Origin: Haematococcus lacustris | Taxonomy: Eukaryota; Chlorophyta; Chlorophyceae; Chlamydomonadales; Haematococcaceae | Direction: 5' to 3' | DNA: 64,000 bases | NCBI GenBank assembly: GCA_030144725.1 | Contig: JASKMD010000014.1 | Coordinates: 1,062,350 to 1,126,349, forward strand | Shown: one piece after another, positions 42,110 through 55,171 of the stretch | Position numbering within the stretch: position 1 is the stretch's first letter | Layout of the letters: the number at the start of each line of letters is the position of its first letter | Program-made: the position numbers and the translations under genes | Notes under the pieces: model-generated | The model's database searches: none | What the model was told of the DNA's origin: nothing | The model's input: only the letters and a program-made list of their open reading frames with translations

Positions 42110-43449
42110 GTGCCACTAGGCTCATACCAGCTACCAGCTCATACCTGCTCATTTTAAGTGTGTCACTCCGCCACATCACTCTCGCACCTCCAGGAGGCAT
42201 AGGGAGGGGGTGTTATGTTATTGAGCTACAACACAAGCGGGGAGAGTTACTGCAGCAGCAGTCTTTGCCATGCCCCTGGCCAGGCCAGTCATGGGGCTAG
42301 GCACAGGGGGTAGTGCAGCAGGCGCTGGGGAGGGTAAGGGGGTTCTGGCGATGAACTCGATGCCTTTCATCCTCGCATGCCTGCTGCTGCAGCTGCTGGG
42401 TACTGCGCACTTGGTCATTCAGTGGCTTGCTACTCGCCTGAATTGGGTGACGGAATGAAAGCCGATCAGGCTAGTGGCACAAGCCCAGTGGCCGCTACAC
42501 GCTCTCACTGGCACGCAGCAGGGTTTATTAATCAGTGCTGGTCTATCTCATACGCTGGAGATACCCAGCCCTCTGGCCTGGGCTAGCTGCAGTCTGCCCA
42601 TGGGGTTGAGTGCTGCATACTGCTGCTGCTGCTCCTGGCGGAGTCGGGGGGGGGGGGGGGGGGGGGGCGCCTGAGCTGCTTCAGTGGCTGCACGGCCATG
42701 CTGCTCCTTAGGCTTTCCTTATCAGACCGCGAACTCCGGCCTCTCCGTCGCCATAGTCCAAGGCTACTCGTCTAGTCTAGTGACAGCACGCTCGACTTCG
42801 GCCCAGGAACGCTAGATCCTTCTGTCATCAGCTAGCCAGCAGCTAAGGGCGCGCCCAGTAAGGTGTATGACTACAATTCTAAGTTGGCTGGTCGCTCCCT
42901 AGTCAAGACGGCGGTGGGCAGGGCTGTGCCGGGAGGTGCACCTTACAGGGCTCAGGGCCGTACAGCCTGAATGAGCACCATGCTGATGGCCCCGGCCCCC
43001 TCGCCTGGGCTCCGGGTCTCTCTGGGACTACCTTGCCGCAGGTCTGGTGATGATGTTTACACCGGTGAAAGCGTCAGCTAGCTCAGTACGGAGCTAGCAC
43101 CCTAGCCTTCCTGCATGCCAAAGAAGGCTACCTATTCTTTACAGGCCACTTTTGTTGGCCCACTGTGTATGATACACGCCACATACCCATTTCCGTACCA
43201 CCTACTCCACATGCCCACCACCGCACCACCCTAGCTCTACCCACACCCCACCTCACTGGGAACTGTTTTTGGTGGGATACTACGGCGATGTATCTATCTT
43301 TCCTGTCGTGGCTGCGGCTAGGAGACATTTTTTGAGATACCGCTGCACATGTGAAAACACAAGGCTCACGCCCATGCTGACCCAGAGTAGAGCCTGACAT
43401 TCCACGTTGACTACTTATCTGCAGAAACCCACATCGACAGCGTGCCGCC
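42110..43449. other. Intergenic region with poly-G tract
   Basis: No gene recognised. An uninterrupted G-run of about 20 lies at 42648-42667. A 62-codon plus-strand frame (42270-42458) contains a hydrophobic segment (MPFILACLLLQLLGTAHLVI) but no supporting context. The segment before 43450 is the 5' flank of the MPP6-like gene. Confidence 0.4.
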
Positions 43450-44513
43450 ATGTCGGACTTAACGAAGAAGTCATCGCTGTCGAGCAAGCTTCATCAAATG
43501 AAGTTTATGCAACGTGCCCAGGAGCACAAGCGGCTTGAGGCAGCAGAGGCCGCCGCGGCCGCAGCAGCACCTGCTGCTGAACATCAGGACCATCAGGAGG
43601 AGACACCGGTGCGCCAGTGAACAGCTGTAAGGAATAATTCTCAGAGCACGACCCAGCCTCAGGAGCTGCAGCTATAAGCATAGCCGCAAGCAGCACGAGA
43701 CATGAATTCCTACAGCATGCTCTCAGCACATGTGCTGACACCTGACACCCTGCTGTGCTATCGAGTGGCCCCCGGTCAGCTATTAGGCTATTAAGTAAGT
43801 GGGCAGTTGCAGAGAGAGACATGTGACAGCGCACCACCTCCGCAAGCAGCACACTAAGCACACCTTCCTGGCAGTATGTCCGGGGCCAGCAGCAGCTCTG
43901 GCAAGCTTCACGTCTTTGTCAGACGCCTTTCAATGGTGCACTTATAGAGTGCGTGATGGGAGCTGGCAGGGTCTGGAGGTGCATGCCACTGCCTGGCTGT
44001 TTGCAGGTGGAGACAGTGCTACAACCACCTGCAGTGCCATTGGCAGCCGGGGCAGCAGCAGGGGCAGCAGCAGCTGAGGCAGCAGCAGGGGCCACAGGCA
44101 CTACAGGCACTACAGGCACTACAAGGGGGTGCAGGGTAGTGTACGACAGAGACCCACTGCCCCAGCATCTCCTAGGACGAATGTCGTTTAACAAGTGTAA
44201 CCCAGCCATTGAGAAGCTGCAAGCGCAGCCACAGCAAGACATCCAGGCCCCAGCCCCTCACACAGCAGCATCTCAAGCTCCAGTGGGCGCCCAGCCAGCT
44301 TCCATGCCAGCTGTAGTCCCGCAAGCCAGCTTGAGTGCGGTGCGCACGCCTGTTGGATCAGCCATGCCAGCTGCTGCTGCCAGGAGGCTGGATGCTGACG
44401 TGTCTGATGCAGACATGGCACATGCATTGAGACGGCAAGGTGGCAAGCGCACAGCCCAGGTGGCAGGTGGTGCAGAGTTTAAGCCCTTGAGACAAAGAAA
44501 AAAGGCTTCCTAA
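43450..44513 (+). CDS. MPP6/MPHOSPH6-like nuclear exosome cofactor
   Basis: MPP6 proteins bind RNA and tether the nuclear RNA exosome. Exon 1 (43450-43608, start MSDLTKKSSLSSKLHQMKFM) has the family N-terminal signature LSxxLxxMKFMQRA. Exon 2 (44007-44513) holds LLGRMSFNKCNPAIEKL, the equivalent of the MPP6 GRMSFxxFNPxxEKL block, and DADVSDADMAHALRR near the C-terminus, ending RQRKKAS. Both junctions are phase 0, giving about 221 residues; an extra in-phase exon inside the intron 43609-44006 cannot be excluded. Low-complexity Ala/Gly/Thr insertions (ACAGGCACT repeats) separate the conserved blocks, common in algal proteins. The Kozak-like context GCCGCCATG supports the start. Confidence 0.88.
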
Positions 44514-45949
44514 GAGCACTGGGACCCACAGCTGCCGAGCACACTGTTCTGTATTCTTCTGCAAGTGCCTTGGCTTTGCATGCTGCCGACGTCTCATTGC
44601 TCTCGTTGCTGACAAGATGGCTGCTACTGAGGCAGGTGCGGTGCTTGCTAACTGGCCCTAAGTTGCAAATTGAGGAGTTGTTCAAGGCTTAGGGTTTTAT
44701 GTGTATGTGCGTATCGTTGGCTGCAGTCGTTGGCATGCGCTGTGTAGTGTCCCTCTTGACAGTCGGAAACGCCTGCGGTGGCAAGTAGCACTGAGTTCCA
44801 CTGACGTGTGTTTGTGCTTGATGAATTCTTGTCTACCTCACTACCTGGTGCACTGTTGCCTGCCATGGCACTATGGCTTAAACATACAACTCAGTTTATC
44901 TCTCGCATTACATATCATTCATTGTCAGTTCATGTGTCACGTCACCATTTTCGTTTGAAAGTGTGCAAAGCTAGATCAGATGCTGCAACCACGGGGTTGC
45001 TACTGGCAAATATAAGTGGAACATGTTCAGGGCGCACACGGTCGAAGTACTACAGGTGACTGGCGTTGCGTGGCTTACGAGGCGACGTTAGTACTTACAC
45101 CCAGGTCACCCAAATGTGACCTGGGTGGGTAGTGTATGTTACTAGTATGGAGGAGGCGGGTGAGTGGGAGAGGCGGGTAGGGTGACTGACTTGGCATGGC
45201 TAGTGAGGGCTGTGTTGGCTGCTACTACTAGCGCTGGCTCCAGGCTGCCCGCTCCAGGCTGCCCGCTGGGGTGGGGGGAGACGGGGTTGCGGACTTGGAG
45301 GTGGTGATGGTGGGACAGGAGAGGGACGGAGGAAGAGGCCAAGGGGCAGGAGGCCAGCTGGGCTGGGCTGGGCGTCAGCTACTTACCGGCAGGTGGTTAG
45401 CCACTTCTTATAGGGGTTAGGGAGAAGAGGGAGAAGGGGGGGAAGAGAGGGCAGGCAGGAGAGGGAGAAGAGGAATAAGATTGGGCGGGGAGAAGAGGGA
45501 CAAGAGGGGGCTTCCTCCTGGCTGCTGGGTAGGGTAGGGAAGGGACTTCGATGTCGGGGGAAAGTGAGGGGGAGGGGGGAAGTGGGGGTGTAGGAGACTT
45601 GGAGGTGTTGGTGATGGGATAGGGTAGGGTTAGGGTAAAGGGGCCAAGGGGTTGGAGTGTGACTGTAAGACCTGCAGCAAGCAAGGGGGATGCTTGTGAT
45701 CAACAAACCAGGACATGCATGACTAGAGGTGGGCAGGCTGGCCAAACACCTCACTATACCTCCTGGCTGCTTCGTCCCCAAGCTACGACTCTTGGCTGCG
45801 TTTGTTAGCTGCTTTCCTTAGCTGCTTGTTGGCTCCTGGCTGCTGCTCCTGGCTGCACTTGGCTACTGCTCTTCGCTGCAAGGTAGGGTAGAGAGATCAG
45901 CTGACTCCTGACTGTTTGCGCCCTTCCACAACTGCCACACACCTGTCGG
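44514..45949. other. Intergenic region, no gene recognised
   Basis: 44.5-45.1 kb is ordinary low-repeat sequence without a supported ORF. 45130-45770 is purine-rich (GGGAGAAGAGGG) with a loose internal duplication (GACTTGGAGGTGxTGxTG at 45292 and 45597). A short TAGGGTTAGGGT-like stretch at 45627 is part of this and not a telomere. Confidence 0.45.
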
Positions 45950-45952
45950 GGA

Positions 45953-46112
45953 GGAGAGGGGAGGGGAGGGGAGGGGAGGGGAGGGGAGGGGAGGGGAGGG
46001 GAGGGGAGGGGAGGGGAGGGGAGGGGAGGGGAGGGGAGGGGAGGGGAGGGGAGGGGAGGGGAGGGGAGGGGAGGGGAGGGGAGGGGAGGGGAGGGGAGGG
46101 AAGGGGAGAATG
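45953..46112. repeat. (GGGGA)n pentanucleotide microsatellite
   Basis: About 30 perfect tandem copies of GGGGA. Long frames on both strands are repeat translations. Confidence 0.97.
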
Positions 46113-47725
46113 GGTATGGGTGTTGGGATTGGCGGCTGGGCTGGGCGCAAGCAGGGGGTGGAAGTGTGTTGGCAGATATAGAGGGGGTGGGTGTACAGGG
46201 AAAGGGAAGTGGGAGGGGAGGTGCTGATGGTAGTAATGGCGGATGGGTGTGACCGTCAGAACCTGCAGAAAAACAAGGGCATGACAGCGGTCAGACTAGG
46301 TACATAAAGCCACACAGTTGCAAGGGCTAGCCACTCACCACTCACTCACTTGCTAGGTTGAGTGCGTGAGGGGGGAATGGGGTTGGGTGTGGGACGTGGG
46401 GGGTGGGTGCTGCTCATCGCTGCCGCTCATCGCTGCCGCTCATCGCTGCCGCTCCTGGCTTCTAACCGCTTCTGGCTGCTCTTGGCTGCTCTGCCAAGCT
46501 GCTTCCCTTGGCTGCACTTCATGGCTTCCAGCTTACGACTGGTCCTGCGCTCCAGGCTCCTTCAGTTCACCTGCGCTCCAGGATCCTTCAGTTCACCAGT
46601 TCTCCAATCCACTTCACCTGCAAGCAACCCATGCCACACATTCTTTACCAATTGACTAGTAGCTATTTCTTGATGATCATCGCACCTTTCCCGTGCTACT
46701 TGGCATAAGTTGTGGAAGCAGGCCGCGCTCCAGGCGGACGTTCTGCCGGAGAAATCTTCTTACTTCTCTTCTACTGCATTTCTTCCTCGCCTACAAGGCA
46801 CTCCAAGGCCATTCTTCTTCGCCTACAAGGCACAAAATCGATGAGCGCCACCTCGCACCTTTCCCTGGCTTCCCTGGCTTCCCATTCTTTCTCCTCGCTG
46901 CCTCTTGCTCCTTTCGCTCGACCTGGTCGCATGCCTTCTATCACTGTGGCGTGTTTGGTCCGGGCTGCTGCTGGCTGCTCCTGGCTGCTAGCTCATCCAG
47001 GCTACTGTGTGCTGTCCTTCGCGATTCCTTCGCTTCCTTCGCTTCCCTTGCGAAACCTGCATGCAACCTGAAGAACATAAATCCGTGTTATATAGATGGC
47101 CTGCTGGGTTTGCACCACCTCTAGTGTGTTCAATACGTTGCCTCAATATGATGTTATGATGTTATGATGGTTGGGATGCCTGGTGCCCTTCGGCCCTTCG
47201 CCCGTCGCTGCCCTTCGGTCGGCAGCTTTCAACCAGTTTCGACCGCAATCGACCCTATTTCGATGACCCCATCGATTTTGCGGGTTTCGATGACCCGGGG
47301 GGAGTCTCTGGCGGCCACCCATCGGTCGCTCGACATATTTCGATCAGCTTCGACCGCCTTCGATCGCAATCGATCCCCTTTCGATGACCCCATCGATTTT
47401 GCAAAAATCGACAGGTTTCGATGACCCGGGGGGAAATGTCCGACGTCGCCAGGCACACAGTAATGCATACGGACAGTAATGGGGATCACGAGCAGGGCCT
47501 CAGCCTGATCACCTCAGGCTCGGGAAGCAACTGCATCCAGCCCAGGCCGCTACGGGACACGTGTGGGACATTTGCGCAGACTGCACTGCCATCAGCTCGG
47601 GCATAGGCAGGTGGGAGGAGGCAACACCCCAAGCGGTAGCTCCTCCCTTATACTGAAGTAGCACTCTTCGTTGTTGCCACCTTCGTTCGCTGAAGTAGCA
47701 CTCTTCTTCTTTCTTGCGACCTCCG
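46113..47725. other. Intergenic region downstream of the symporter gene
   Basis: No gene recognised. There are short local duplications (CGCTCATCGCTGCC at 46416-46450; GCCTACAAGGCAC at 46789 and 46819), and two TCGA-rich direct repeats at 47230-47437. 47627-47725 is the 3' flank of the symporter gene, with a 40-bp near-duplication (TGAAGTAGCACTCTTC at 47655 and 47690). Confidence 0.45.
47230..47437. repeat. Two direct repeats rich in TCGA / ATCGAT
   Basis: Units at 47230-47300 and 47345-47437 share CGACCGCAATCGA-like, TTTCGATGACCCCATCGATT and GGTTTCGATGACCCGGGGGG segments. The composition (dense TCGA) is unlike the surroundings. Confidence 0.75.
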
Positions 47726-50700
47726 TCAGGCACGAGTAGGGGTGGCTGCGGGTGTGGGGTGGAGCTCCACAGCCAGCTCCCCGCTGCCCATCCCGCCGTC
47801 CTTGTCACCACGCAGTGAGCCATGGCATACCGGCAGCTTGGCCCCAAAGGCGAATGAGGGGGCCGGGCTGAACTCCTCCCACAGGAACAGGTAGGCAAAG
47901 GCAGCAATCGCGGACATGGCGCCTGCAGGCCAGGCAGCAGCAGCAGCAGCTGAGGAAAGCACACCAGGTACACTGCCATGTGCTGTCCGCATGGCGCACA
48001 AGGTGAGCATGCCCTTGGCGTGCTGAGCATAGGGCTGCTGTGCCTGCAGGGCAAACCTGGATTCCCTGCATTTGAGGGCCAGCGGGCCGCTTGGCAGCTG
48101 GATCAGGATGGTGTGGTGGGGCCAGGTCAGGGTGAGGTGGTGGGGCCAGGTCAGGGTGATAACACTAGGCCATCAGCCATTGCCTGGTGCACCAGTTTAA
48201 CACGTGTGCAGCCGCCACTGACCACCTGTTGCTGACAGCCAAGCCTAGTTGGTTGAGAGCCAACCTGTTCACACCACGCTGCAGTCAAGCTGCAGTGGCT
48301 TCTGGGACCAGGTGTAAGGGGGAGGCTGGTGGTGTGGGTGTGGGTGTGGGGGAGGCACATGGCATGCTTGTTAAGGTATGCATGTCGGTCAGGCGGTGGG
48401 GTCCCACCTGACAGCAGCAGGGACACGAATGCCCAGGACGCCATGGAGCCCACCCAGGTGTTGGGGGCCCGGATGGGGAAGCAGAAGGGGATGGTGAACA
48501 GCATCACCACCAGCAGGGGCACCTGGGACACCCAGGGCAGCAGCAGCGGCAGCAGGAGCGGCATCAGCAGCAGCAGCAGCGGCAGGCACAGATAGTGCAT
48601 GCTGGGCCCTCATGAAGGAGCTTGACATGCCAGCTTGCTGCTCCGGTCACATGTTCCACTCCTCCCTTCTCAATGATGGATGCATCACAATGACAGCATG
48701 ATGCCTGATCAGGCAAGAGGCTTGGGGCTGGGTCAGGGCACGAGGCACACAGCAAGGGGTGGGGAGTGAGGCTGACACAGGAGGCCAGGAGCTGTGGGAA
48801 GGGTGAGGGGAGGGTGGTTCAATACGAGTGTGAACCAGCAATACATGACTTGGGAGAGTGGGCAGGTGAGAGGGGTGGGTGGGTAGGATGTGGGTGCCAA
48901 GGTGTTGGGGTCAGGGTCAGGCTTACCTGCAGTCTGGGGTGGATCAGGGGGTCCCGGGCTGAACCAATGTCCAGGGACAGCGGGTGAGCCGCCTCCTTGC
49001 CGCCTGCTCACCACACACAGTGCCACACAGTGGCTCCAGCAGCACTAGCAGCACAGCCAGCAGTCACATCAGCGGCGGCCAACATCACCACCATCATAAA
49101 TCCACGTGTGACGACTCACTTTGGCTGGTTTGACGTGCCCGACTCAGCTCAGCAGTGAGCGCAACACCTGAAGCTAGTTCCGTTACCATAACCCAGTCAA
49201 CACAAAGCAGCAACACCCGCCCATCCTCCCCTCCTGCACCTAGGCCCCATCCCAGTTGCAGTGCAAAGCCTCTTGGTCCTCTTTCATGGCACCTTTGACA
49301 CCTCGCTTTTGCCACCTCTTTTGTACCACCTCACACGAGCCTGCAGCTGTCGGCCTGCCTGTGCCGTCCTGCCCACCTGCAGCATTAGAGCCTCCAGGCG
49401 TGATAAGGGAGGCAGGGGTGGCTGCGTTGCCTGCTGCGCCGCCCTGCTGCTCCTCCTGGGCACCGCCCTGGGTCCAGGTGGCCGAGGTGGCCATGCGGGG
49501 CTGCCGCAGCCTGGCCAGCAGGGGAGGGCCGTATTGCATGGCCAGCCCTCCCACAACAGTGACAAAGAGGTTGACACAGAAGCCAATCCAAGCGGAGGAC
49601 AGGCCTGCATGGCAGGGGCGAAGGGGGCAGGTGGGTGGGGCAGGGTCATATCCAGGGCTGAGGCCAAGGTGTGGTCAGTGGCAATGGTGGCTGGGTGGGT
49701 GGGTGGGTGGGCAAAGGCCTGACGGGGGCCAAGGTGTGGTCAGTGTCAGTGGTAGGGAGCTGGGAGGGTGGCTGGGTGGCAGGCTGGGTGGTTGGTTGGT
49801 TGGGTGGGTGGGTGGGCAAAGCAGGGGTTGAAAGCACTGGGCCCAGGGGGCACTGGGCACTGGGCTGAGGCTTGACAGGGTATTGAGCAGGGAGTTCTGC
49901 CAGGCCGCTTTGCTTCACTGCCCGCCACCCCTTCGCTTTGGTGCAGTCCAGAGCCCCATGCTGCTGCTGCTGCTCCTGCTGTCTTGGCACTGCTGAGCTG
50001 CTAGGCACCCTCAACCAGCGCCACCCAACCACCACCTGCAGGCTGTGGGCAGCAGTGGGCTGGGTGTACCCCGGCTGGCTGCTAGCAGCAGACTCACCAC
50101 TGGCCGTCATGTCATCCCCAGCGGCACGGCGCAGGTTGAGGGGTGAGAACACCAGGCCCAGCGTGACGCCCAGTCCTGACACCATGCCTGCCAGCACTGG
50201 CTCCGCCCTGAGGCCCCTCCAGTGCAGGCCTAGCCACACACTGGGTGCCACATGGATGGGGGTCACACTCTGCAGTCATGTCACACTCCATGCAGGGGTC
50301 ACACAATGCAGGGGTCACACAATGCTGGCAAACAGGGCACACATCCACCACCTGCTGCTGGCTGTTGTCTGCACCCCAGCACCTGGACCAGCACCTGGAC
50401 ACTGCGGGAGCTTAGAGTGGACACAAGCACCCCGGCAGCCTGGCACGAGCACCCTAGCAGCGCAACCCCTCCCTACCAACTCTGCTCACCTTCCTGCATG
50501 GCACTCCCTCCTACCACAGCTGGTCCCACCCACCCCCATCAACTCCCTGATACTACAGCAGATCAGCCCACCTGTCCAGCCAGCCCCACTCCAGCCCAGA
50601 CCAGCTCAGTCAGCCCTTGCCCTTGCACCTTCCCCACAACCTTGCCCACAGTTCCAACCCCTGCCCATGCCCCTGTCCTTCCTCCCTCCCCACCTGCAGG

Positions 50701-53700
50701 GAGAAGAGGCTGCTGAGGTCCGGGGTGCCAGTCTGCAGCACTCGGATGCTGAGGCCCACGCCTATGGCCAGCCCAACCATGGCCATGGCCTTGGCCACCA
50801 GCAGCTGCTTGGGCTCACTGACTCGGCGCCAGAGGTAGGGGCGCACCAGATCACGCACCCACCTGCAACTCACCAGCAGCGGCAGTGGGGACAGCAGGGG
50901 TGGCACACGTGAAACACAGGGTAGCTGCTGCAGTCATGGTGATGGTGGTGTTGACTGCGGCAGCAGCTGTTGACAACATGAGCGTGATGAAGAGCTTGAC
51001 GTACTGTCACATGCCCTGACCTAGCTTGGCCTTATTCTTCTCATTCAAGATGTATCCTCCAGTGTAGTGATTGCCAGAGTGTCATTGAAAACTTGATCTG
51101 TGTAGTATCAGACCTGGACCTGACCTGACCAGACATGACCAGACATGACCAGACATGGCCTGACATGGCCTGACATGGCTGCACTGACCTAACTGCACCC
51201 CACCCACATAGTGCTGAAGGCCAGCAGCGCTGAGTCAGCCGTGCTCATCATGGCACACAGGGCACTGGCCAGCAGCAGGGCGCTCGCCAGGGCCTGACCG
51301 GTACCTGCATCGCACACAGCTAGAGCACCAGCTGCTGCTGCCTGCTCCTGGGCCACACACCACGGTCACAGTGTAAGGGTTGCCAGTTGATGGCACAGGG
51401 GAGCATGGCAGGGGCAACGCAGTGCTAGCAGTGCCAGCAGCAGGGAGGCTCGAGGGGCAGCAAGCTGCACTGCCTCACTCTGGTCCACTGCTCTGCCGCA
51501 CTTGGCCTAGCTCTGCTCAGTGGCACAGCGGGGGTAGGTAAGGCAGGCAGCCCCTCCCACCACTGCCCCCCACCCTGCTGCTACCCCTCCCCACCCGACC
51601 CCTCACCCTGCTCGGCCACAAGCAGCAGGGAGGAGCCAAATACTGATACACCGGGCTTGATGCGTCCACGCAGGGCACTGATGGCAACCCAGCCGATAAT
51701 CATGGAGGAGCTGCAGGCAACAGGGTGGGCAGCAGGGTGGGAGGGGCAGCAGGGTGGGAGGGGCAGCAGGGTGTGGCAGGGGAGCGAGGGGCAGCAGGTT
51801 CACAAGGTCAGCTGGCAGGAGATGCAGGGAGCAGAACACCGCATAGGCATGGGCAGGAGGGTGGGGCAACAGGCTGGATCAGGGCGTGGGCATGGGCAGC
51901 AGGGTGGGGCAGGGGAGGGGCACAGGGGGTCAGCTAGAGAGCAAGACAGGGAGATGAGCAGGCATTGCCAGGTGGTAATGAGCAGCCTGCTCTGATGTGT
52001 GGCGTGTCTCCGTTTGCTGACCTTGACCTCTCCTCCCCTCCCCACTTCATCTTCCTCCCCTCCCTCTTCCTCCCTCCCAGCACCCATCCGCCCGCCCCCC
52101 CTGCTCATCACTTACAGCTGCACAAGGAAGAAGGTGAAGGTCATGGCGGCCAGGCCTCGCCGCATGACTGTTGCGCTGCGCGAGCAGAACATGCGCTGGC
52201 AGAGGTGCGGGAACATGGTGGCGGCCACCGTGGTCTTCAGCACAAAGTCAGCATACGCCACAGTGGTGACCTTGGCAGGGGTCAGCTGCATGCCAGCCAC
52301 CAGAGGCCTGCAGGGGCCATCAGGGCACAGCAAGGGGTGTGGGGCAAATGCTGGATTGCTCTGCAAGGTTTGACTGGCCTGGGTTTGAGCGAGTGGTACA
52401 GAGGTGGTGGCAGCGGTGGTGGCGGTGGTGGCAACGGTATCCACCGCGGTGGCCGTGGCAGGTGCTTCAAGCAGCGGTGGTAGTGGTGGCAGCGGCGGTG
52501 GTGGTGGGAGTGGTGGTGGCTTGAGGAGGTGGCGGTGGTGGGTGGTGGTGGCTGTGGCTGTGGTATTGGTGGTGTCAACTGCTTCTAGGCAGGTGTGAAT
52601 GTGAGGCATTTCCCATTGACAGCTAAGTTGAGCAGGGCAGTGGGGTTCATGGTAACAATAGTGGAGCGGCTGAGGTGGGCAGGAAGGCCTGTCAGAGGCA
52701 GTGCTGGTGACCCTGGAGCGGCGCACTTAGTGAGGTTGGCTGGGTCGGCCCAGTAGCCCCAGGCGGTGGACAGCCCTCCCAGCTGGGTCTGCTGGATGAT
52801 GAGGAACACGATGGAGCCAATGGCCAGCACCACACCCTGCAGCCGCCGCCACAGCCAGGGTCAGGGTCAGGGTCGGGGTCAGGCGCTGCTGGCCCCACAC
52901 ATGGTGTGCACTGCCAAGTAACAGGAGCGCATGGCAGCCATGTGCAGCCACCATGTGCGGCCACTCACACCACACGTCACTTCCTCACACATCCCATCAC
53001 CCACACGTGTTCAGCTCATGCCAGGGCGGCAGTACACTGGACACAATACCCCCAGGTGCTGTTGCCTCCCTTCCCAGCCTAGTCACTCTGAACACGGTCC
53101 TCAGCTCATCCTTTGCCCTCCCTCCCTCCTCCCTCTCCCAGCCCTGCTGCAGTCCCTCCTCCACAACCCTCCCCACCCCGCCCACCTGCAGCACGTCAGT
53201 GTTCGCCACAACTGCCCCAACCACCTGCCCCAACCACCTGCCCCAACCCACCTGCAGCACGTCAGTGTACGCCACAACTGCCCCAACCACCTGCCCCAAC
53301 CACCTGCCCCAACCCACCTGCAGCACGTCAGTGTACGCCACAGCCCGCATGCCGCCCATGAGGTCGCAGGCCAGGATGACCCCGGCAGCCACCAGCACAG
53401 CCGTCATGGGTGGCACGCCGCCCGCAGTGAACACTGACACCTCCTGGCCCACGGAGCGCAGCTGGGTGATGAGGTAGGTGAAGACAGGCAGTTGCAGGCA
53501 GGCGAAGGACAGCAGCCGCAGGGTGTGAGCCGTCTGCAGAAGCAGGGGGCAGCAGTAGAGGGCTGGGGGTGTGGGCTGAGGGTCAGGGTCACGGGCACCG
53601 CAGTGAAAACGATGAAAGCTGGAGGTGTAGAGGGAAGTGTAGAGGGAGGTGTAGAGGGAGGGTGCATGGAGACAGGGGGGTTGGATGGTAGGGGCAGGGG

Positions 53701-55171
53701 ACGGGAACAGACACAGCTGTTGACAGCAGGTCAAGGGGAAGGTGTGCAGCTGTGGTGCATCATGCTGTAGAGGGGAAGTTAGTGGCTGTGGGCTGTCAGC
53801 AGGGGCGGCGAGCGGTGAGTTGTTACAAGGCCAACAAAGCAAACACTGACCCAGGTGGGGCCACGGGGAGGGAGGTAGCGCTCAAAGATGAGCTCAGAGA
53901 TGGTCATGTAGCCGCGCTCCTTACCCAGGGCATGGCACCTGGAGGGGGATGGGGGGGCACAGAGTGGGTTAACCTAACCCCCTAGGGCAATCTGTGCCCA
54001 CCACGTGGGCACAGGGTGCCCTAGGGGCATGGCTGGGTGGGGAAGTGGGGGCCCTGTGACCAGCAGCGCTCAAGCTCAGCGAAAGGGGGCAGAGGGGTGC
54101 TGTGGCAAGAGCAAGCTACCTCCTGTGCAGCGAAATGTGCACACTGGCTGGAGCCAGGGGGCCGGTCAGACAAACTTGCCCCACCTCATCTCCCTGACCA
54201 CCTGGCCTAATGGGAGCCCTGCCTTTCCCCTGCCTCGCCCCTGCTTGCCCTGCCCCTGCCTCGCCCCTGCCTTGCCCTGCCTTACCCTGCCTATGCCTCG
54301 CCCCTGCCATGCCCCTGCTTCGCCCCTGCCTTGCCCCTGCCTAGCCCCTGCCCTGCCCCTGCCCCGCCCCTGCCTCGCCCCTGCCTCGCCCCGCCCTGCT
54401 GCTCACCGGGGAGCCAGCCACATGAAGCCGAGGTACACACCTACACCAGCAGGGATCCAGCGCGTGGCGGTCCAGCCATTGCCGTAGGCCTCGTTGACAA
54501 TGCCGCTGACGGAGTAGCCGGAGAACAGGGTGGCGGCCATGCTGAAGAACCAGGCCACCATGCCCAGGCCATTGCCCGCCATGAAATGCTCCCGCGCCTG
54601 GTGGGAAGAGTGGGAGAAGGGAGAATGGGGTTGGGCAAAAGGGGTGAAAGTTTTTAAACAAAAGGAGGGCGAGGGCGAGAATCGTGTTGATGCCGGTAGG
54701 AAAGGAGTAGAGTATGGAGGGAAAGGGGGAGCAGCAGATGAAAGGGCACAAGTAATAGGTACAACAGAGTGGGGCTATGAAGAAGAGGATGTGGTCCTGT
54801 GAACGGAGATGAAGGATAGCAGTCGGCGGCAGTGGCGGAGCTGCATGTATCATCGCAATCCATAAAAGACATGTTGTGCTCGCAGCTTAGGACTTGCGAC
54901 GTGCAATGCATGTGCAGATCCCAATGCTACACTGCACTGGCATTCTAAGCCACTGCAGTCCTTACGCTTCCGTTGCTCGACGGTGGGTTTCCTTATCGCC
55001 GCCACCTGATCCGCGTGAGCAAAACCGTGGTGCACAGTAACGCCAACCTACCACTTGCGTGTTGCCCGCTACCCGCCTCCAGGTAAGCCAAGCGCCCCAC
55101 ACGCCGCATAGCAGCACGGCGGCCACGTACACTCCCAGAACCGAAACCGCGACGGTCATGTTTGATGACAT
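47726..55171 (-). CDS. Sodium:solute symporter family transporter (proline/PutP-like), 13 exons
   Basis: Plasma-membrane-type Na+/solute symporter of the SSS family; substrate (proline, urea or another) inferred only. Exons: 55052-55171 (MSSNMTVAVSVLGVYVAAVL), 54407-54597, 53851-53938, 53318-53533, 52712-52836, 52116-52307, 51607-51710, 51208-51304, 50694-50862, 50098-50269, about 49377-49604, about 48408-48600, and 47726-47922 with the stop. All junctions keep phase except 11/12, where the donor is unresolved. Motifs: EHFMAGNGLGMVAWFFSMAA, FSGYSVSGIVNEAYG, CDLMGGMRAVAYTDVLQ (SSS signature region), SALCAMMSTADSALLAFST. About 12-14 hydrophobic segments; estimated 680-700 residues. The end of exon 4 with its donor is triplicated (53183-53330). 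Confidence 0.88.
53183..53330 (-). repeat. 66-bp in-frame tandem repeats carrying the exon 4 splice donor
   Basis: CACCTGCAGCACGTCAGTGT occurs at 53183, 53249 and 53315. In the gene's sense each unit encodes A(Y/N)TDVLQ followed by GTGGG, so three equivalent donors exist 22 codons apart with an open frame between them. Confidence 0.85.
54185..54400. repeat. CCCCTGCCTCGCCCCTGC pentameric/decameric repeats in symporter intron 2
   Basis: Degenerate CCCTGCC(T)(C/T)G tandem units next to the exon 2 donor. No coding value. Confidence 0.8.

Noticed and set aside
42270..42458. 62-codon ORF with a hydrophobic segment
   Set aside because: No splice, homology or neighbour support; composition fits chance in GC-rich sequence.
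45627..45650. TAGGGTTAGGGT resembling telomeric repeat
   Set aside because: Only two units inside a purine-rich stretch; green algal telomeres use TTTTAGGG or TTAGGG in long arrays.
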